A stretch of DNA of 15,961 nt, from NCBI GenBank assembly GCA_964636675.1, contig CAZWUO010000069.1:1-15961 (forward strand), read 5' to 3'. Origin of the DNA: JALUUH01 sp964636675 (GTDB lineage Bacteria > Pseudomonadota > Gammaproteobacteria > S012-40). This document shows, piece by piece, positions 1 through 7,916 of this stretch. Position 1 is the first letter of the stretch, and each line of letters begins with the position of its first letter. The translations under genes were made by a program, and so were the position numbers. Under the pieces are notes generated by a model, which was given only the letters and a program-made list of their open reading frames with translations, did no database searches and was not told the origin of the DNA.

Positions 1-1224
1 GGTCATCGCTATTTGTCGAGGTCTTGCGATTGATCGTGTTCTTTTTTTAGATAATAACTCTGAAAACCGAATTTTATAATATTCAGTCACCGTTTTTTGG
101 ATATTCTCCAGAGTGACAAGTTTTTGCTGAACGGCGAGTAAATCCTTGAGGGCTTCACGTGTAAAGTCTAAGGTAATTGGATTTCCAGTAAATCGAGAGT
201 TCGCGCTAACACGGCGCAAGGCACCTTCCAAATCCCGTATATTTGATCTTATATTTTTAGCTAAAAAAAAGGCAACATCGTCGGTCAAAACAACATCAAT
301 TTGCTTTGCTTTACTCATCAATATGGCAATGCGAGTTTCTAAGTCAGGAGGTTCGACGGAAACGGTGAGTCCCCAACCAAATCGTGATTTAAGTCTTTCT
401 TCGAGTCCGTCAACTTCTTTTGGGTAACGATCACAAGTGAGTACTACCTGATTTTGCCCCTCAAGTAATTGGTTAAATGTGTGAAAGAATTCTTCTTGGG
501 AGCGTTCTTTACCCGCAAAAAACTGGATATCATCAATGAGTAGTACGTTGAGAGATCTATAATAATTTTTAAAGCGACTGATTGAATTGTGTTGCAGGGC
601 TTTAACCATGTCTTGCACGAATTTTTCCGAATGCAAATAAGCTACTTTTGCTTTTGGGTTGGTTTTAATAAAATAGTTACCGATGGCGTGCATTAAATGT
701 GTTTTCCCGAGGCCTACTCCGCCATACAAAAATAGCGGGTTATAGCCGCCTCCAGGATTTTCAGCAACTTGAAACGAAGCAGCACGCGCTAACTGATTTG
801 ATTTTCCTTCGACATAATTTTCAAAATTATACAAGGGATTTAGCGAGCTTTGTTGGATAACGTTGGGTATAGATTCTTGCCGATGAGGTTTAGCTATTTT
901 TGCACGATTACCTATTTGTTTTGGGGTAGTTATTTTTTCTGTTTTGGGTTTAGGATCCGAACTTAGCGCAGGCAAATCATTGGACATCTTTTTTATTTGC
1001 AGCGTAATTAAGGAGTCTTCCCCGTGAACAGCTGAGCTGATTTCCTTTATTCTATACAGAAACTTTCGATTCACCCAATCGAGAACAAAACGATTAGGCG
1101 CAGTAATGACGATACCGTTTTCAGAAGACTCTGCCTTTAATGGCCTAATCCAGGTGTTATACTGTTGTGTACTTAGCTCGAGTTCCAGCTGAGTTAAACA
1201 CTTGTTCCAGAGAGTTTGCGACAA
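1..1224 (-). CDS. dnaA: Chromosomal replication initiator DnaA, 3' end cut by the window
   Basis: DnaA is the AAA+ ATPase that binds and melts the chromosomal origin. The reverse strand reads 408 codons with no stop. Domain I is residues 1-75 (starting MSQTLWNKC), followed by a variable linker to about 125. The AAA+ core carries Walker A GGVGLGKTH (168-176) and Walker B LLIDD (228-232). The stretch ERSQEEFFHTFN (240-251) and the arginine-rich NIRDLEGAL (328-336) are typical. Domain IV begins near 370 and the window ends just after its signature RPRQIAM (401-407), so about 50 residues of the DNA-binding domain are missing. The start is TTG at 1224: an in-frame TAA lies two codons upstream and no ATG or GTG fits. 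No good Shine-Dalgarno precedes it. Sensor-1 reads LTCDRYPK, with Cys where Ser is usual. The gene diverges from rpmH, as in many gammaproteobacteria. Confidence 0.98.
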   Translation of the reverse strand, partial: MSQTLWNKCLTQLELELSTQQYNTWIRPLKAESSENGIVITAPNRFVLDWVNRKFLYRIKEISSAVHGEDSLITLQIKKMSNDLPALSSDPKPKTEKITTPKQIGNRAKIAKPHRQESIPNVIQQSSLNPLYNFENYVEGKSNQLARAASFQVAENPGGGYNPLFLYGGVGLGKTHLMHAIGNYFIKTNPKAKVAYLHSEKFVQDMVKALQHNSISRFKNYYRSLNVLLIDDIQFFAGKERSQEEFFHTFNQLLEGQNQVVLTCDRYPKEVDGLEERLKSRFGWGLTVSVEPPDLETRIAILMSKAKQIDVVLTDDVAFFLAKNIRSNIRDLEGALRRVSANSRFTGNPITLDFTREALKDLLAVQQKLVTLENIQKTVTEYYKIRFSELLSKKRTRSIARPRQIAMT

Positions 1225-1277
1225 TTTTTATACCACGTTGAAAGGCGTTAATAGGGGACTCGCCAGTCTAACTATGT

Positions 1278-1306
1278 CTGATAACTCCTTCCAGAGTTTT
1301 TATCAA
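1278..1306 (-). promoter_or_regulatory. Candidate dnaA promoter overlapping an imperfect inverted repeat
   Basis: Read on the minus strand, a -35 of TTGATA (1306-1301) and a -10 of TATCAG (1283-1278) are separated by 17 bp. The two hexamers also form the outer arms of an imperfect inverted repeat (TGATAACTC at 1279-1287 against GAGTTTTTATCA at 1294-1305, with a 3-nt bulge). Transcription would begin about 45 bp upstream of the TTG start of dnaA. The -10 matches consensus only moderately, so this is a suggestion. Confidence 0.3.
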
Positions 1307-1326
1307 GTTTTAAAGATTTATTTCTA

Positions 1327-1355
1327 TTGACAAGTGTAGGCGTCCTGCGTATCTT
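1327..1355 (+). promoter_or_regulatory. Sigma70 promoter for rpmH-rnpA-yidD-yidC-mnmE
   Basis: A perfect -35 hexamer TTGACA (1327-1332) is followed by a 17-bp spacer and a -10 of TATCTT (1350-1355). Transcription should start near 1362, giving a leader of about 39 nt before rpmH. Its -35 lies 20 bp from the proposed dnaA -35 on the other strand, so the two promoters would be back to back. No other comparably strong promoter was seen before mnmG, so this one probably serves the whole rpmH to mnmE run. Confidence 0.75.
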
Positions 1356-1400
1356 GACCGGCTTTTATCCGAAGCTTCAAGCCTTTATAGGTATAGAATT

Positions 1401-1535
1401 ATGAAAAGAACATTTCAACCCAGTAGTATAAAAAGAGCTCGTACACATGGATTCCGTGCACGTATGGCTACAAAATCAGGTCGTCAAATTGTTAACGCGC
1501 GTCGTCGAAAAGGGCGAGTTCGTTTAACAGCCTAA
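1401..1535 (+). CDS. rpmH: 50S ribosomal protein L34
   Basis: The 44-residue product is the very basic large-subunit protein L34. It opens with MKRTFQPS and carries the family hallmark HGFRARMATKSGR (residues 17-29), then an arginine/lysine-rich tail ending RLTA. The usual bacterial length is 44-46 residues. The ATG at 1401 has only a weak AGG upstream. It is the first gene of the run with rnpA, the common bacterial pairing, but the gap to rnpA is about 89 bp, longer than in enteric bacteria. Just after the stop, an imperfect hairpin (arms around 1540-1546 and 1550-1556) is followed by TTGTTTTT. That could be a weak attenuator that sets the L34 to RnpA ratio, but the stem is poor. Confidence 0.98.
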   Translation: MKRTFQPSSIKRARTHGFRARMATKSGRQIVNARRRKGRVRLTA

Positions 1536-1624
1536 AGCCCGACTAAGTATTACTCGTTGTTTTTAAAGGCAGAATATCAATGGACTGGCTTAACCTGGGT
1601 TAACGCACAAGCTGGTTTTTTTTG

Positions 1625-1993
1625 ATGTATCAGTGTCGCCAACATTTTCCTCGAAGATATCGTCTTTTAACCCCAGCCGATTTCAAGTGGGTGTTTGCTA
1701 AGCCGCGCAAGAATAATAAACAAGTATTCATTGCATATTCTAGAGTTAACGAAGGAAGTACCCATAGACTTGGAATGGCTTTTTCGAGAAAAGCAGTTCG
1801 TAAGTCTGTGGAACGAAATCGTTTAAAGCGTATTTGCAGAGAAAGTTTTCGAAAGCATCGTTTTGGAGCTAGGGGTATTGATATTATTCTTCTTGCTCGT
1901 CCAGGCTTAGATCAGAAATCGAATCAGCAGTTAAGACTGATTCTAGATAGCGTTTGGCATGGTTTATCGGTAGATGAGAAAGATTCTAACTAG
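1625..1993 (+). CDS. rnpA: Ribonuclease P protein component
   Basis: RnpA is the small basic protein subunit of RNase P, which with the RNA subunit removes 5' leaders from pre-tRNAs. The 122-residue product has the N-terminal FPRRYRLLTPADF and the defining RNR-type motif VERNRLKRICRESFR, followed by the DIILLARPG strand. The length is normal (about 115-125). I take ATG at 1625; a TTG directly before it (1622) would add one residue, and an in-frame stop at 1601-1603 prevents any longer form. Neither start has a recognisable Shine-Dalgarno, because a T-run precedes them. The last 20 bp overlap the start of yidD in another frame, which suggests translational coupling. Confidence 0.96.
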   Translation: MYQCRQHFPRRYRLLTPADFKWVFAKPRKNNKQVFIAYSRVNEGSTHRLGMAFSRKAVRKSVERNRLKRICRESFRKHRFGARGIDIILLARPGLDQKSNQQLRLILDSVWHGLSVDEKDSN

Positions 1994-2201
1994 TTTTATA
2001 AAGATATATAGGTACTTTATAAGTCCTTTTTTAGGCCAAAATTGCCGTTATTATCCTAGTTGTTCTTCTTATGCCGAAGAGGCAATTTCACGTTTCGGTG
2101 CGACCCAAGGTAGTTGGTTAGCTTTTAAACGAATTACTCGTTGTCACCCTTGGCATGAAGGGGGAGTGGACCCTGTGCCAGAAAAACTTAATAAGAATTA
2201 A
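1974..2201 (+). CDS. yidD: Membrane protein insertion efficiency factor YidD
   Basis: YidD is a small membrane-associated protein that helps YidC-dependent insertion of inner-membrane proteins. The 75-residue product has the family signature: an amphipathic start (FIKIYRYFISPFLGQNCRYYP), the cysteine-containing PSCSSYA, and the CHPWHEGGVDPVP near the C-terminus. Family members usually have 70-90 residues. The ATG at 1974 lies inside the end of rnpA, a common arrangement, and yidC follows after 6 bp. An alternative later start is unlikely because the conserved amphipathic helix begins at residue 5. Confidence 0.95.
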   Translation: MRKILTSFIKIYRYFISPFLGQNCRYYPSCSSYAEEAISRFGATQGSWLAFKRITRCHPWHEGGVDPVPEKLNKN

Positions 2202-2207
2202 CTATTA

Positions 2208-3923
2208 ATGGATAATCAAAGACTTCTCCTTTTTATCGCGCTGAGTTTTGTTGTGTTACTTATGTGGGATGCGTGGAGTGCAAAAAACCAACCCGAAATT
2301 ATTGTGGCTACAAACAATATTGTTTCCGATGTAGCTATCGCCCCGGAATCATCTGCTATTGCAATAACGCCCTCTGAAAATTCTGATATTGGTTCCAGCT
2401 CCAGTGTACCGGATGACAAACCTAATATTGTAGTGGATGACGTTGCTGATCGACCGAGCGCACAGGTACAAACTGCGCTTACATCGAATAAGAGAATTCG
2501 TGTCGAAACGGATGTCTTGGATATAGATATTGATGTTGTGGGCGGGGATTTACGGCGTGCTTTCTTAAAACGTTTCCCGGTTGATGTACATGTCCCCGAT
2601 AAATTTTACCCTTTTATGGACGATGCATTACCCCAATTATTCATAGCGCAAACAGGTTTGTTATCAAAAACATCAGCGCCTGATCATCACGCTATTTTTT
2701 CATCAGATCAGTCTAGTGTCATTCTCCGACAAGGTGAGGATGAGGTGAAAGTCGTTTTGGACTGGGTCGGGGAAGATGGCCTTAAAGTGACTAAAATTTA
2801 CACTTTTAGACGCGATAGCTATTTAATAACCATAGACCATGTGATTGAAAATAATACGGCAAGTGAATGGAACGGGCGACTTTATCGCCAATTCCAAAGA
2901 AATGAATACGATGAGCCGGGCAAATCAAGATTGCTTTACACCTATACGGGCGGAGCTGTTTCTACTCCCGAAGAACCTTACGAAAAAATAGATTTCCAAG
3001 AGATGGAAACTTGGAAGCCCACCCAAAGTTATTTTAGTGGAGGCTGGGTGGCCATGTTACAGCACTATTTTGTAAGTGCTTGGATTCCTGCAGTCGGTGA
3101 GGTGAATCACTTCTACGCGAGGAGTATTAATAATACACGTTATATTCTTGGCTTAACGAGCACTGAAATATCAATCCCCGCAGGATCGACGACGACGCTT
3201 TCCGCGAATTTATATGTAGGACCCAAAGAACAAGAGAGACTAGAACGTATCTCCGATAATTTAAAACTGACGGTTGATTATGGCTTTTTAACGATAATAG
3301 CCCAGCCGCTTTTTTGGGTGCTTGAGTGGTTGCATTCAAAACTTGGTAATTGGGGTTTTGCGATTGTCATTCTGACATTATTGATTAAGTTAGTGTTTTA
3401 TAGATTATCAGCGGCTAGTTATCGCTCGATGGCGAACATGCGTAAATTGGCTCCAAAATTTCAAGCTATCCGAGAGCGTTATGGCGAAGATAGACAGAAA
3501 ATGAGCGCAGCGACTATGGAGCTGTACAAAAAGGAAAAGGTTAACCCATTGTCGGGTTGCTGGCCGATGTTAGTCCAAATTCCCGTGTTTATTTCGCTTT
3601 ATTGGATGCTTTTAGAGAGTGTAGAAATTCGTCAAGCACCTTTTATTTTGTGGATTGATGATTTATCCGCAAAAGATCCATTTTATGTATTGCCCTTGCT
3701 GATGGGCATATCAATGTATGTGCAGCAAAAACTAAGTCATAATCCCGCATTGGATCCGATGCATCAAAAAATAATGAATTTTATGCCTATCATATTCACC
3801 TTATTTTTTATGTTATTCCCTTCAGGTCTTGTTCTATATTGGGTTGTCAATAATTTGTTATCGATCGCCCAGCAATGGTATATCACCAAGCAGGTTGAAA
3901 AAGCGACTCAAAAGGGAAGTTAA
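2208..3923 (+). CDS. yidC: Membrane protein insertase YidC (Oxa1 family)
   Basis: YidC inserts and folds inner-membrane proteins, alone or with SecYEG; known clients include Fo subunit c. The 571-residue product begins with an uncleaved signal-anchor helix (residues about 4-20, LLLFIALSFVVLLMW). A Ser/Asp-rich variable linker reaches to about residue 95, then the large periplasmic P1 domain to about 345. The conserved Oxa1 core follows: a first helix within GNWGFAIVILTLLIKLVFY, the cytoplasmic hairpin (MRKLAPKFQAIRERYGEDRQKM), NPLSGCWPMLVQIPVFISLYW, and the last helices with LFPSGLVLYWVVNNLLSIAQQ. Length matches the gram-negative form with P1 (about 550 residues). It sits 6 bp after yidD and directly abuts mnmE. 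Confidence 0.98.
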   Translation: MDNQRLLLFIALSFVVLLMWDAWSAKNQPEIIVATNNIVSDVAIAPESSAIAITPSENSDIGSSSSVPDDKPNIVVDDVADRPSAQVQTALTSNKRIRVETDVLDIDIDVVGGDLRRAFLKRFPVDVHVPDKFYPFMDDALPQLFIAQTGLLSKTSAPDHHAIFSSDQSSVILRQGEDEVKVVLDWVGEDGLKVTKIYTFRRDSYLITIDHVIENNTASEWNGRLYRQFQRNEYDEPGKSRLLYTYTGGAVSTPEEPYEKIDFQEMETWKPTQSYFSGGWVAMLQHYFVSAWIPAVGEVNHFYARSINNTRYILGLTSTEISIPAGSTTTLSANLYVGPKEQERLERISDNLKLTVDYGFLTIIAQPLFWVLEWLHSKLGNWGFAIVILTLLIKLVFYRLSAASYRSMANMRKLAPKFQAIRERYGEDRQKMSAATMELYKKEKVNPLSGCWPMLVQIPVFISLYWMLLESVEIRQAPFILWIDDLSAKDPFYVLPLLMGISMYVQQKLSHNPALDPMHQKIMNFMPIIFTLFFMLFPSGLVLYWVVNNLLSIAQQWYITKQVEKATQKGS

Positions 3924-5270
3924 TTGGATACTATTGCGGCTTTAGCCACGCCACCTGGAAAAGGTGGTGTGGGTATTGTTCGTATATCAGGTTCCTTGTC
4001 TAAACATATTGCTCAGGCTATATTGAATAAGCCTTTAAAACCACGAGTTGCTTCTTACTTAAGCTTTCTTGATGCCTCAAATGATGTGCTTGATATGGGC
4101 ATCGCAATTTTCTTTCCTGGGCCTCAATCATTTACCGGCGAAGATGTGCTGGAGCTTCATGGTCATGGTGGTCAGTTCGTATTAGATCTACTCTTGCAGC
4201 GCGTTTTACAGCTTGGTGCACGCATGGCGAATCCAGGTGAGTTTTCCGAACGTGCGTTTTTGAATGATAAATTAGATTTAGTTCAGGCTGAGGCTATATC
4301 TGATCTTATTAATGCGTCATCTTCCACCGCGGCACGTTCAGCAATTCGCTCTTTGTCGGGTGAGTTTTCCAAAACCATTTCTAGTTTTCTAGAAAATCTT
4401 ATTCATTTTAGAACTTACGTAGAATCATCGATTGATTTTTCCGAAGAAGAAATAGATTTTTTAGCGGATGCCAAGGTGGTTATGCAATTAGTGGCATTAC
4501 AATGCGAAGTTGAAAATATACTAAAAGTGGCGCAACAAGGCGTGCTGCTCAATGAGGGTATCAATGTTGTTATTTTAGGCCAGCCTAATGTGGGTAAGTC
4601 GACCTTGCTAAACCAATTGTCTGGACGTGATTCCGCAATTGTTACTGAAATAGCGGGTACTACGCGTGATATTTTACGCGAAAATATGAGTATCGACGGA
4701 ATACCTTTGCATATAGCGGATACCGCAGGTCTTAGAGACTCCGCAGGCATCGTCGAACAAGAAGGCATCCGACGTGCTTGGAAGGAAGTCGAAGTAGCCG
4801 ACCTTATTATTTATATGATCGATGGAGCGGTTGGTTTCAGTGCAAAAGATCAATTATTAATAGATCGATTACCGAGCAATATCGCGAAATTGTTGTTAAT
4901 TAATAAAATGGATTTATTAGTCGATGATGCTGCTCAAAAACCGCTTAACCAAATCATCGAAACTGCCCTTGGAATTTCGGCGAAAACAGGTGAAGGTATT
5001 GACAAGCTAAAAGATAAAATAAAATTAGCGGTCGGCTATGAACATACGGGGCAGAGTGTATTTTTAGCCCGGCGACGTCATTTAGACGCATTGCGTCGAT
5101 GCGAGCAAGCGCTCACTAAAGGACGTTCATATTTGCACGGCAACATTGCAGGCGAATTACTTGCGGAAGAATTACGCATTGCGCAACAAGCTTTGAGTGA
5201 AATAACCGGAGAGTTTTCTAACGAAGATTTGCTCGGACATATATTTTCTTCCTTTTGCATTGGCAAGTGA
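3924..5270 (+). CDS. mnmE: tRNA uridine-5-carboxymethylaminomethyl modification GTPase MnmE
   Basis: MnmE works with MnmG to build the cmnm5 group on wobble uridine 34 of certain tRNAs. The 448-residue product has the N-terminal formyl-tetrahydrofolate-binding domain (ATPPGKGGVGIVRISG near residues 8-23) and a helical domain. The inserted G domain shows G1 GQPNVGKS (219-226), G2 GTTRD (245-249), G3 DTAG (266-269) and G4 NKMD (327-330). The product ends in CIGK (445-448), the conserved tail whose cysteine belongs to the active site. The start is TTG at 3924, the codon right after the yidC stop, with an AGGGAA ribosome site at 3913-3918 inside yidC. No in-frame ATG fits, so the pair is probably translationally coupled. 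The length matches E. coli (454). Confidence 0.98.
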   Translation: MDTIAALATPPGKGGVGIVRISGSLSKHIAQAILNKPLKPRVASYLSFLDASNDVLDMGIAIFFPGPQSFTGEDVLELHGHGGQFVLDLLLQRVLQLGARMANPGEFSERAFLNDKLDLVQAEAISDLINASSSTAARSAIRSLSGEFSKTISSFLENLIHFRTYVESSIDFSEEEIDFLADAKVVMQLVALQCEVENILKVAQQGVLLNEGINVVILGQPNVGKSTLLNQLSGRDSAIVTEIAGTTRDILRENMSIDGIPLHIADTAGLRDSAGIVEQEGIRRAWKEVEVADLIIYMIDGAVGFSAKDQLLIDRLPSNIAKLLLINKMDLLVDDAAQKPLNQIIETALGISAKTGEGIDKLKDKIKLAVGYEHTGQSVFLARRRHLDALRRCEQALTKGRSYLHGNIAGELLAEELRIAQQALSEITGEFSNEDLLGHIFSSFCIGK

Positions 5271-5377
5271 ATATTTCAAATATATTATCGAGAACGGCTC
5301 TGTATTTTCTGGTTCTTTTAAGATTTCATCCGTAAAATGCTGGGTTTTTCTGCATAGGGTCTGCTGACGTTATCATC

Positions 5378-7264
5378 ATGTTTTTCAATCAAATTTACGA
5401 TGTCATTGTGGTCGGTGGTGGCCATGCGGGAACGGAGGCTGCATTGGCCGCAGCTCGGCTTGGGTCGCATACTTTATTGTTAACGCATAACATTGATACT
5501 TTAGGTCAAATGAGTTGTAACCCGGCCATTGGTGGCATTGGTAAAGGTCATTTAGTGAAAGAAATTGATGCCTTAGGTGGTGCGATGGGACATGCAGCAG
5601 ATCGTGCCGGCATTCAGTTTCGCGTATTAAACGCACGTAAGGGGCCAGCAGTCAGAGCTACGCGCGCGCAATGCGATCGGGTGATTTACAAGCAAGCTAT
5701 TCGGAATATGATAGAAAACCAAGCAAACTTACAGTTGTTTCAACAGGCTGTAGAGGATTTGCTGATTGAAGACGGTAAAGTATCAGGCGTTGTGACCCAA
5801 ATGGGCCTGCGATTTAAAGCGCATTCAGTCGTCTTAACCGTTGGTACCTTTCTTGGTGGACAAATTCATATTGGTGAAGCCAATACACAAGGTGGCAGAG
5901 CAGGTGACCCACCGGCAAACGCGTTGGCGAAGAGGTTACGCGATTTACCTTTTAGCATTAAACGCTTAAAAACCGGGACACCTCCGCGTATTGATGGTAG
6001 ATCGATCAATTTTGAGGTCATGGAGCAACAGCCCGGAGATAATCCAATCCCTGCATTTTCGTTTCTCAGTGATGGCAGTGAACACCCCAAGCAGGTGAGT
6101 TGTTATATTACCCATACGAATGCAAAAACGCATGACTTAATCAGAAATGGATTGTCTCGTTCACCTATGTATTCGGGTGTTATTGAGGGCATAGGCCCGC
6201 GTTATTGCCCATCGATTGAAGATAAGGTCGTACGTTTTGCCGATAGAAATTCACATCAAATTTTCGTAGAGCCTGAGGGTTTAGAAACGCATGAAGTTTA
6301 TCCTAATGGTATTTCGACAAGTTTGCCGTTTGATGTGCAATACAATTTGGTAAGAAGTATTAAAGGTTTTGAAAACGCGCATATTTTGCGCCCGGGTTAT
6401 GCGATTGAATATGATTTTTTTGACCCACGTGATTTGTTCCCCACCTTGGAATCAAAGTTCATTCAGGATTTGTTTTTTGCGGGTCAAATCAATGGCACGA
6501 CGGGTTATGAAGAAGCGGCTGCACAAGGTCTAATTGCGGGTCTTAATGCGGCATTAAAAACCCAAGGCAAGGAAACTTGGTACCCTAAGCGCTATGATGC
6601 TTATATTGGTGTACTCATCGATGATTTGACGACCTCTGGTACGTTAGAACCTTATCGTATGTTTACGAGTCGAGCCGAACATCGTTTGTTATTACGTGAG
6701 GATAATGCAGATTTACGTTTAACCGAAATAGCTTACCACTTGGGCTTGGTCAACGAAAATCGCTGGCAACGTTTTGTTACCAAGCGCGAAGCTATCGCTG
6801 TTGAAGAGCAACGCTTAAAAAACGCATGGATTAGACCTGAAACAGTCAATGAAAAGCTCGTTACGGAAATACTCGGGAAGCCTCTTGTGCGTGAAACTAA
6901 TTTAATGGATTTACTAAAAAGGCCGGAAATTAATTACGCGTCAATTATTCGGTTTATGCAAGACGATGCGTTGTTAATCGATCAAAAGGTGATTGAGCAG
7001 ATAGAAATAAAGGCAAAATATCAAGGCTATATTGTGCGCCAAGAGCAAGAAATTGAGAAAACGCGCAGAAATGAAAATGTCAAAATACCGATGAATTTTG
7101 ATTACCGAGAGGTCACAGGTCTATCGAATGAGGTATTGCAGAAGCTTTTACGAACGAAACCTGAGAGTATTGGTCAGGCAATTCGCATGTCCGGAGTGAC
7201 GCCTGCCGCAATATCCTTATTACAAGTTCACCTGAAAAAAAGAAAGTATGTCTCTTCTGAGTGA
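5378..7264 (+). CDS. mnmG: tRNA uridine-5-carboxymethylaminomethyl modification enzyme MnmG (GidA)
   Basis: MnmG is the FAD-dependent partner of MnmE in wobble-uridine modification. The 628-residue product starts with a Rossmann FAD-binding motif VVGGGHAGTEAA (11-22). It carries the two functional cysteines in SCNPAIGG (Cys47) and RYCPSIEDK (Cys277), at the same numbers as in the E. coli enzyme, and the GGRAGDPPA segment near 172-180. The C-terminal helical domain ends around VTPAAISLLQVHLK. The length matches the family (about 629). A 107-bp gap separates it from mnmE. In it I see only a -10-like TAAAAT (5333-5338) without a good -35, and a 5-bp AGAAC/GTTCT inverted repeat. The ATG at 5378 lacks a clear Shine-Dalgarno. 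Confidence 0.98.
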   Translation: MFFNQIYDVIVVGGGHAGTEAALAAARLGSHTLLLTHNIDTLGQMSCNPAIGGIGKGHLVKEIDALGGAMGHAADRAGIQFRVLNARKGPAVRATRAQCDRVIYKQAIRNMIENQANLQLFQQAVEDLLIEDGKVSGVVTQMGLRFKAHSVVLTVGTFLGGQIHIGEANTQGGRAGDPPANALAKRLRDLPFSIKRLKTGTPPRIDGRSINFEVMEQQPGDNPIPAFSFLSDGSEHPKQVSCYITHTNAKTHDLIRNGLSRSPMYSGVIEGIGPRYCPSIEDKVVRFADRNSHQIFVEPEGLETHEVYPNGISTSLPFDVQYNLVRSIKGFENAHILRPGYAIEYDFFDPRDLFPTLESKFIQDLFFAGQINGTTGYEEAAAQGLIAGLNAALKTQGKETWYPKRYDAYIGVLIDDLTTSGTLEPYRMFTSRAEHRLLLREDNADLRLTEIAYHLGLVNENRWQRFVTKREAIAVEEQRLKNAWIRPETVNEKLVTEILGKPLVRETNLMDLLKRPEINYASIIRFMQDDALLIDQKVIEQIEIKAKYQGYIVRQEQEIEKTRRNENVKIPMNFDYREVTGLSNEVLQKLLRTKPESIGQAIRMSGVTPAAISLLQVHLKKRKYVSSE

Positions 7265-7279
7265 TGTATTGAGTAATCA

Positions 7280-7912
7280 ATGAATAATACGGTTACTCTC
7301 GCTCACGTACTGTCAACGCTTGGTTTACGCTTTGATGAAGATACCGTTTCTTTGCTATTGGCTTATCAGAGGCTTGTTCTTAAGTGGAATAAGTTCTATA
7401 ACTTAACAGCGACGCGAGATTCGGCAGAATTTTTCCCCCGTCATTTGCTCGATAGCCTATCTTTAGCGCCGCATGTTTTAGGAGAAAATGTCATTGACGT
7501 GGGCAGCGGCAGTGGGTTGCCAGGCATTCCACTCGCCATTGTATTGCCCCAAAAACAGTTTACTTTACTGGATTCAAACGGTAAAAAAACGCGTTTTTTG
7601 ACCCAAGCTAGGATTGAGCTTGGCCTCAATAACATAAGAGTTATTCATTCCCGTGTTGAAAAGTATCGGGAACATACCTACGATGGTCTAGTAACTCGGG
7701 CATTTTCGTCGATAAACGAGACTCTCTCGTTACTCGAACATTTACGTGCTCGAAATGGAGTATATTATCTCATGAAGGGAAATTTGCTCGCAAAGGAGCT
7801 TCAATCCCTACCTATTGGGTATAGTTCTAAAACGGTGAAACTTGAAAATGGATTTTCAAATGATAGTTTTCTGTTGAAAATATCATCAACTGATGTCCCG
7901 GAGCAATTGTGA
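7280..7912 (+). CDS. rsmG: 16S rRNA (guanine527-N7)-methyltransferase RsmG (GidB)
   Basis: RsmG transfers a methyl group from S-adenosylmethionine to N7 of G527 in the 530 loop of 16S rRNA; its loss is known to give low-level streptomycin resistance. The 210-residue product has the N-terminal KWNKFYNLTATRD (35-47), the HLLDSL signature (55-60), the SAM-binding loop VIDVGSGSGLPGIPLA (71-86) and VTRAFSS near 138-144. The length is as expected (about 207). It follows mnmG by 15 bp, the conserved gidA-gidB order, and its stop lies 4 bp before the preferred parA start. Confidence 0.97.
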   Translation: MNNTVTLAHVLSTLGLRFDEDTVSLLLAYQRLVLKWNKFYNLTATRDSAEFFPRHLLDSLSLAPHVLGENVIDVGSGSGLPGIPLAIVLPQKQFTLLDSNGKKTRFLTQARIELGLNNIRVIHSRVEKYREHTYDGLVTRAFSSINETLSLLEHLRARNGVYYLMKGNLLAKELQSLPIGYSSKTVKLENGFSNDSFLLKISSTDVPEQL

Positions 7913-7916
7913 TTTT

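Noticed and set aside
151..166. parS-like sequence GGCTTCACGTGTAAAG
   Set aside because: Five of 16 positions differ from consensus and it encodes the conserved DnaA stretch DFTREALKD, so chance is the simpler explanation.
146..427. Open frame of 93 codons on the plus strand
   Set aside because: It is antisense to the well-conserved DnaA AAA+ and domain IV coding region and has no recognisable protein features.
1227..1236. Extended -10-like TGGTATAAA on the minus strand just before the dnaA start
   Set aside because: Transcription from it would begin at or after the TTG start codon, and no -35 is placed properly.
1314..1326. AT-rich GATTTATTTCTAT resembling an E. coli oriC 13-mer
   Set aside because: Only about 8 of 11 fixed positions match, there is one copy, and no DnaA-box cluster accompanies it.
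5271..5377. Possible promoter or terminator between mnmE and mnmG
   Set aside because: TAAAAT at 5333-5338 has no acceptable -35, and the AGAAC/GTTCT repeat is only 5 bp with a long loop. I could not support either as a feature.
6426..6441. CACGTG core in mnmG as a parS candidate
   Set aside because: The flanks do not match; about 9 of 16 positions agree, close to chance given the palindromic core.
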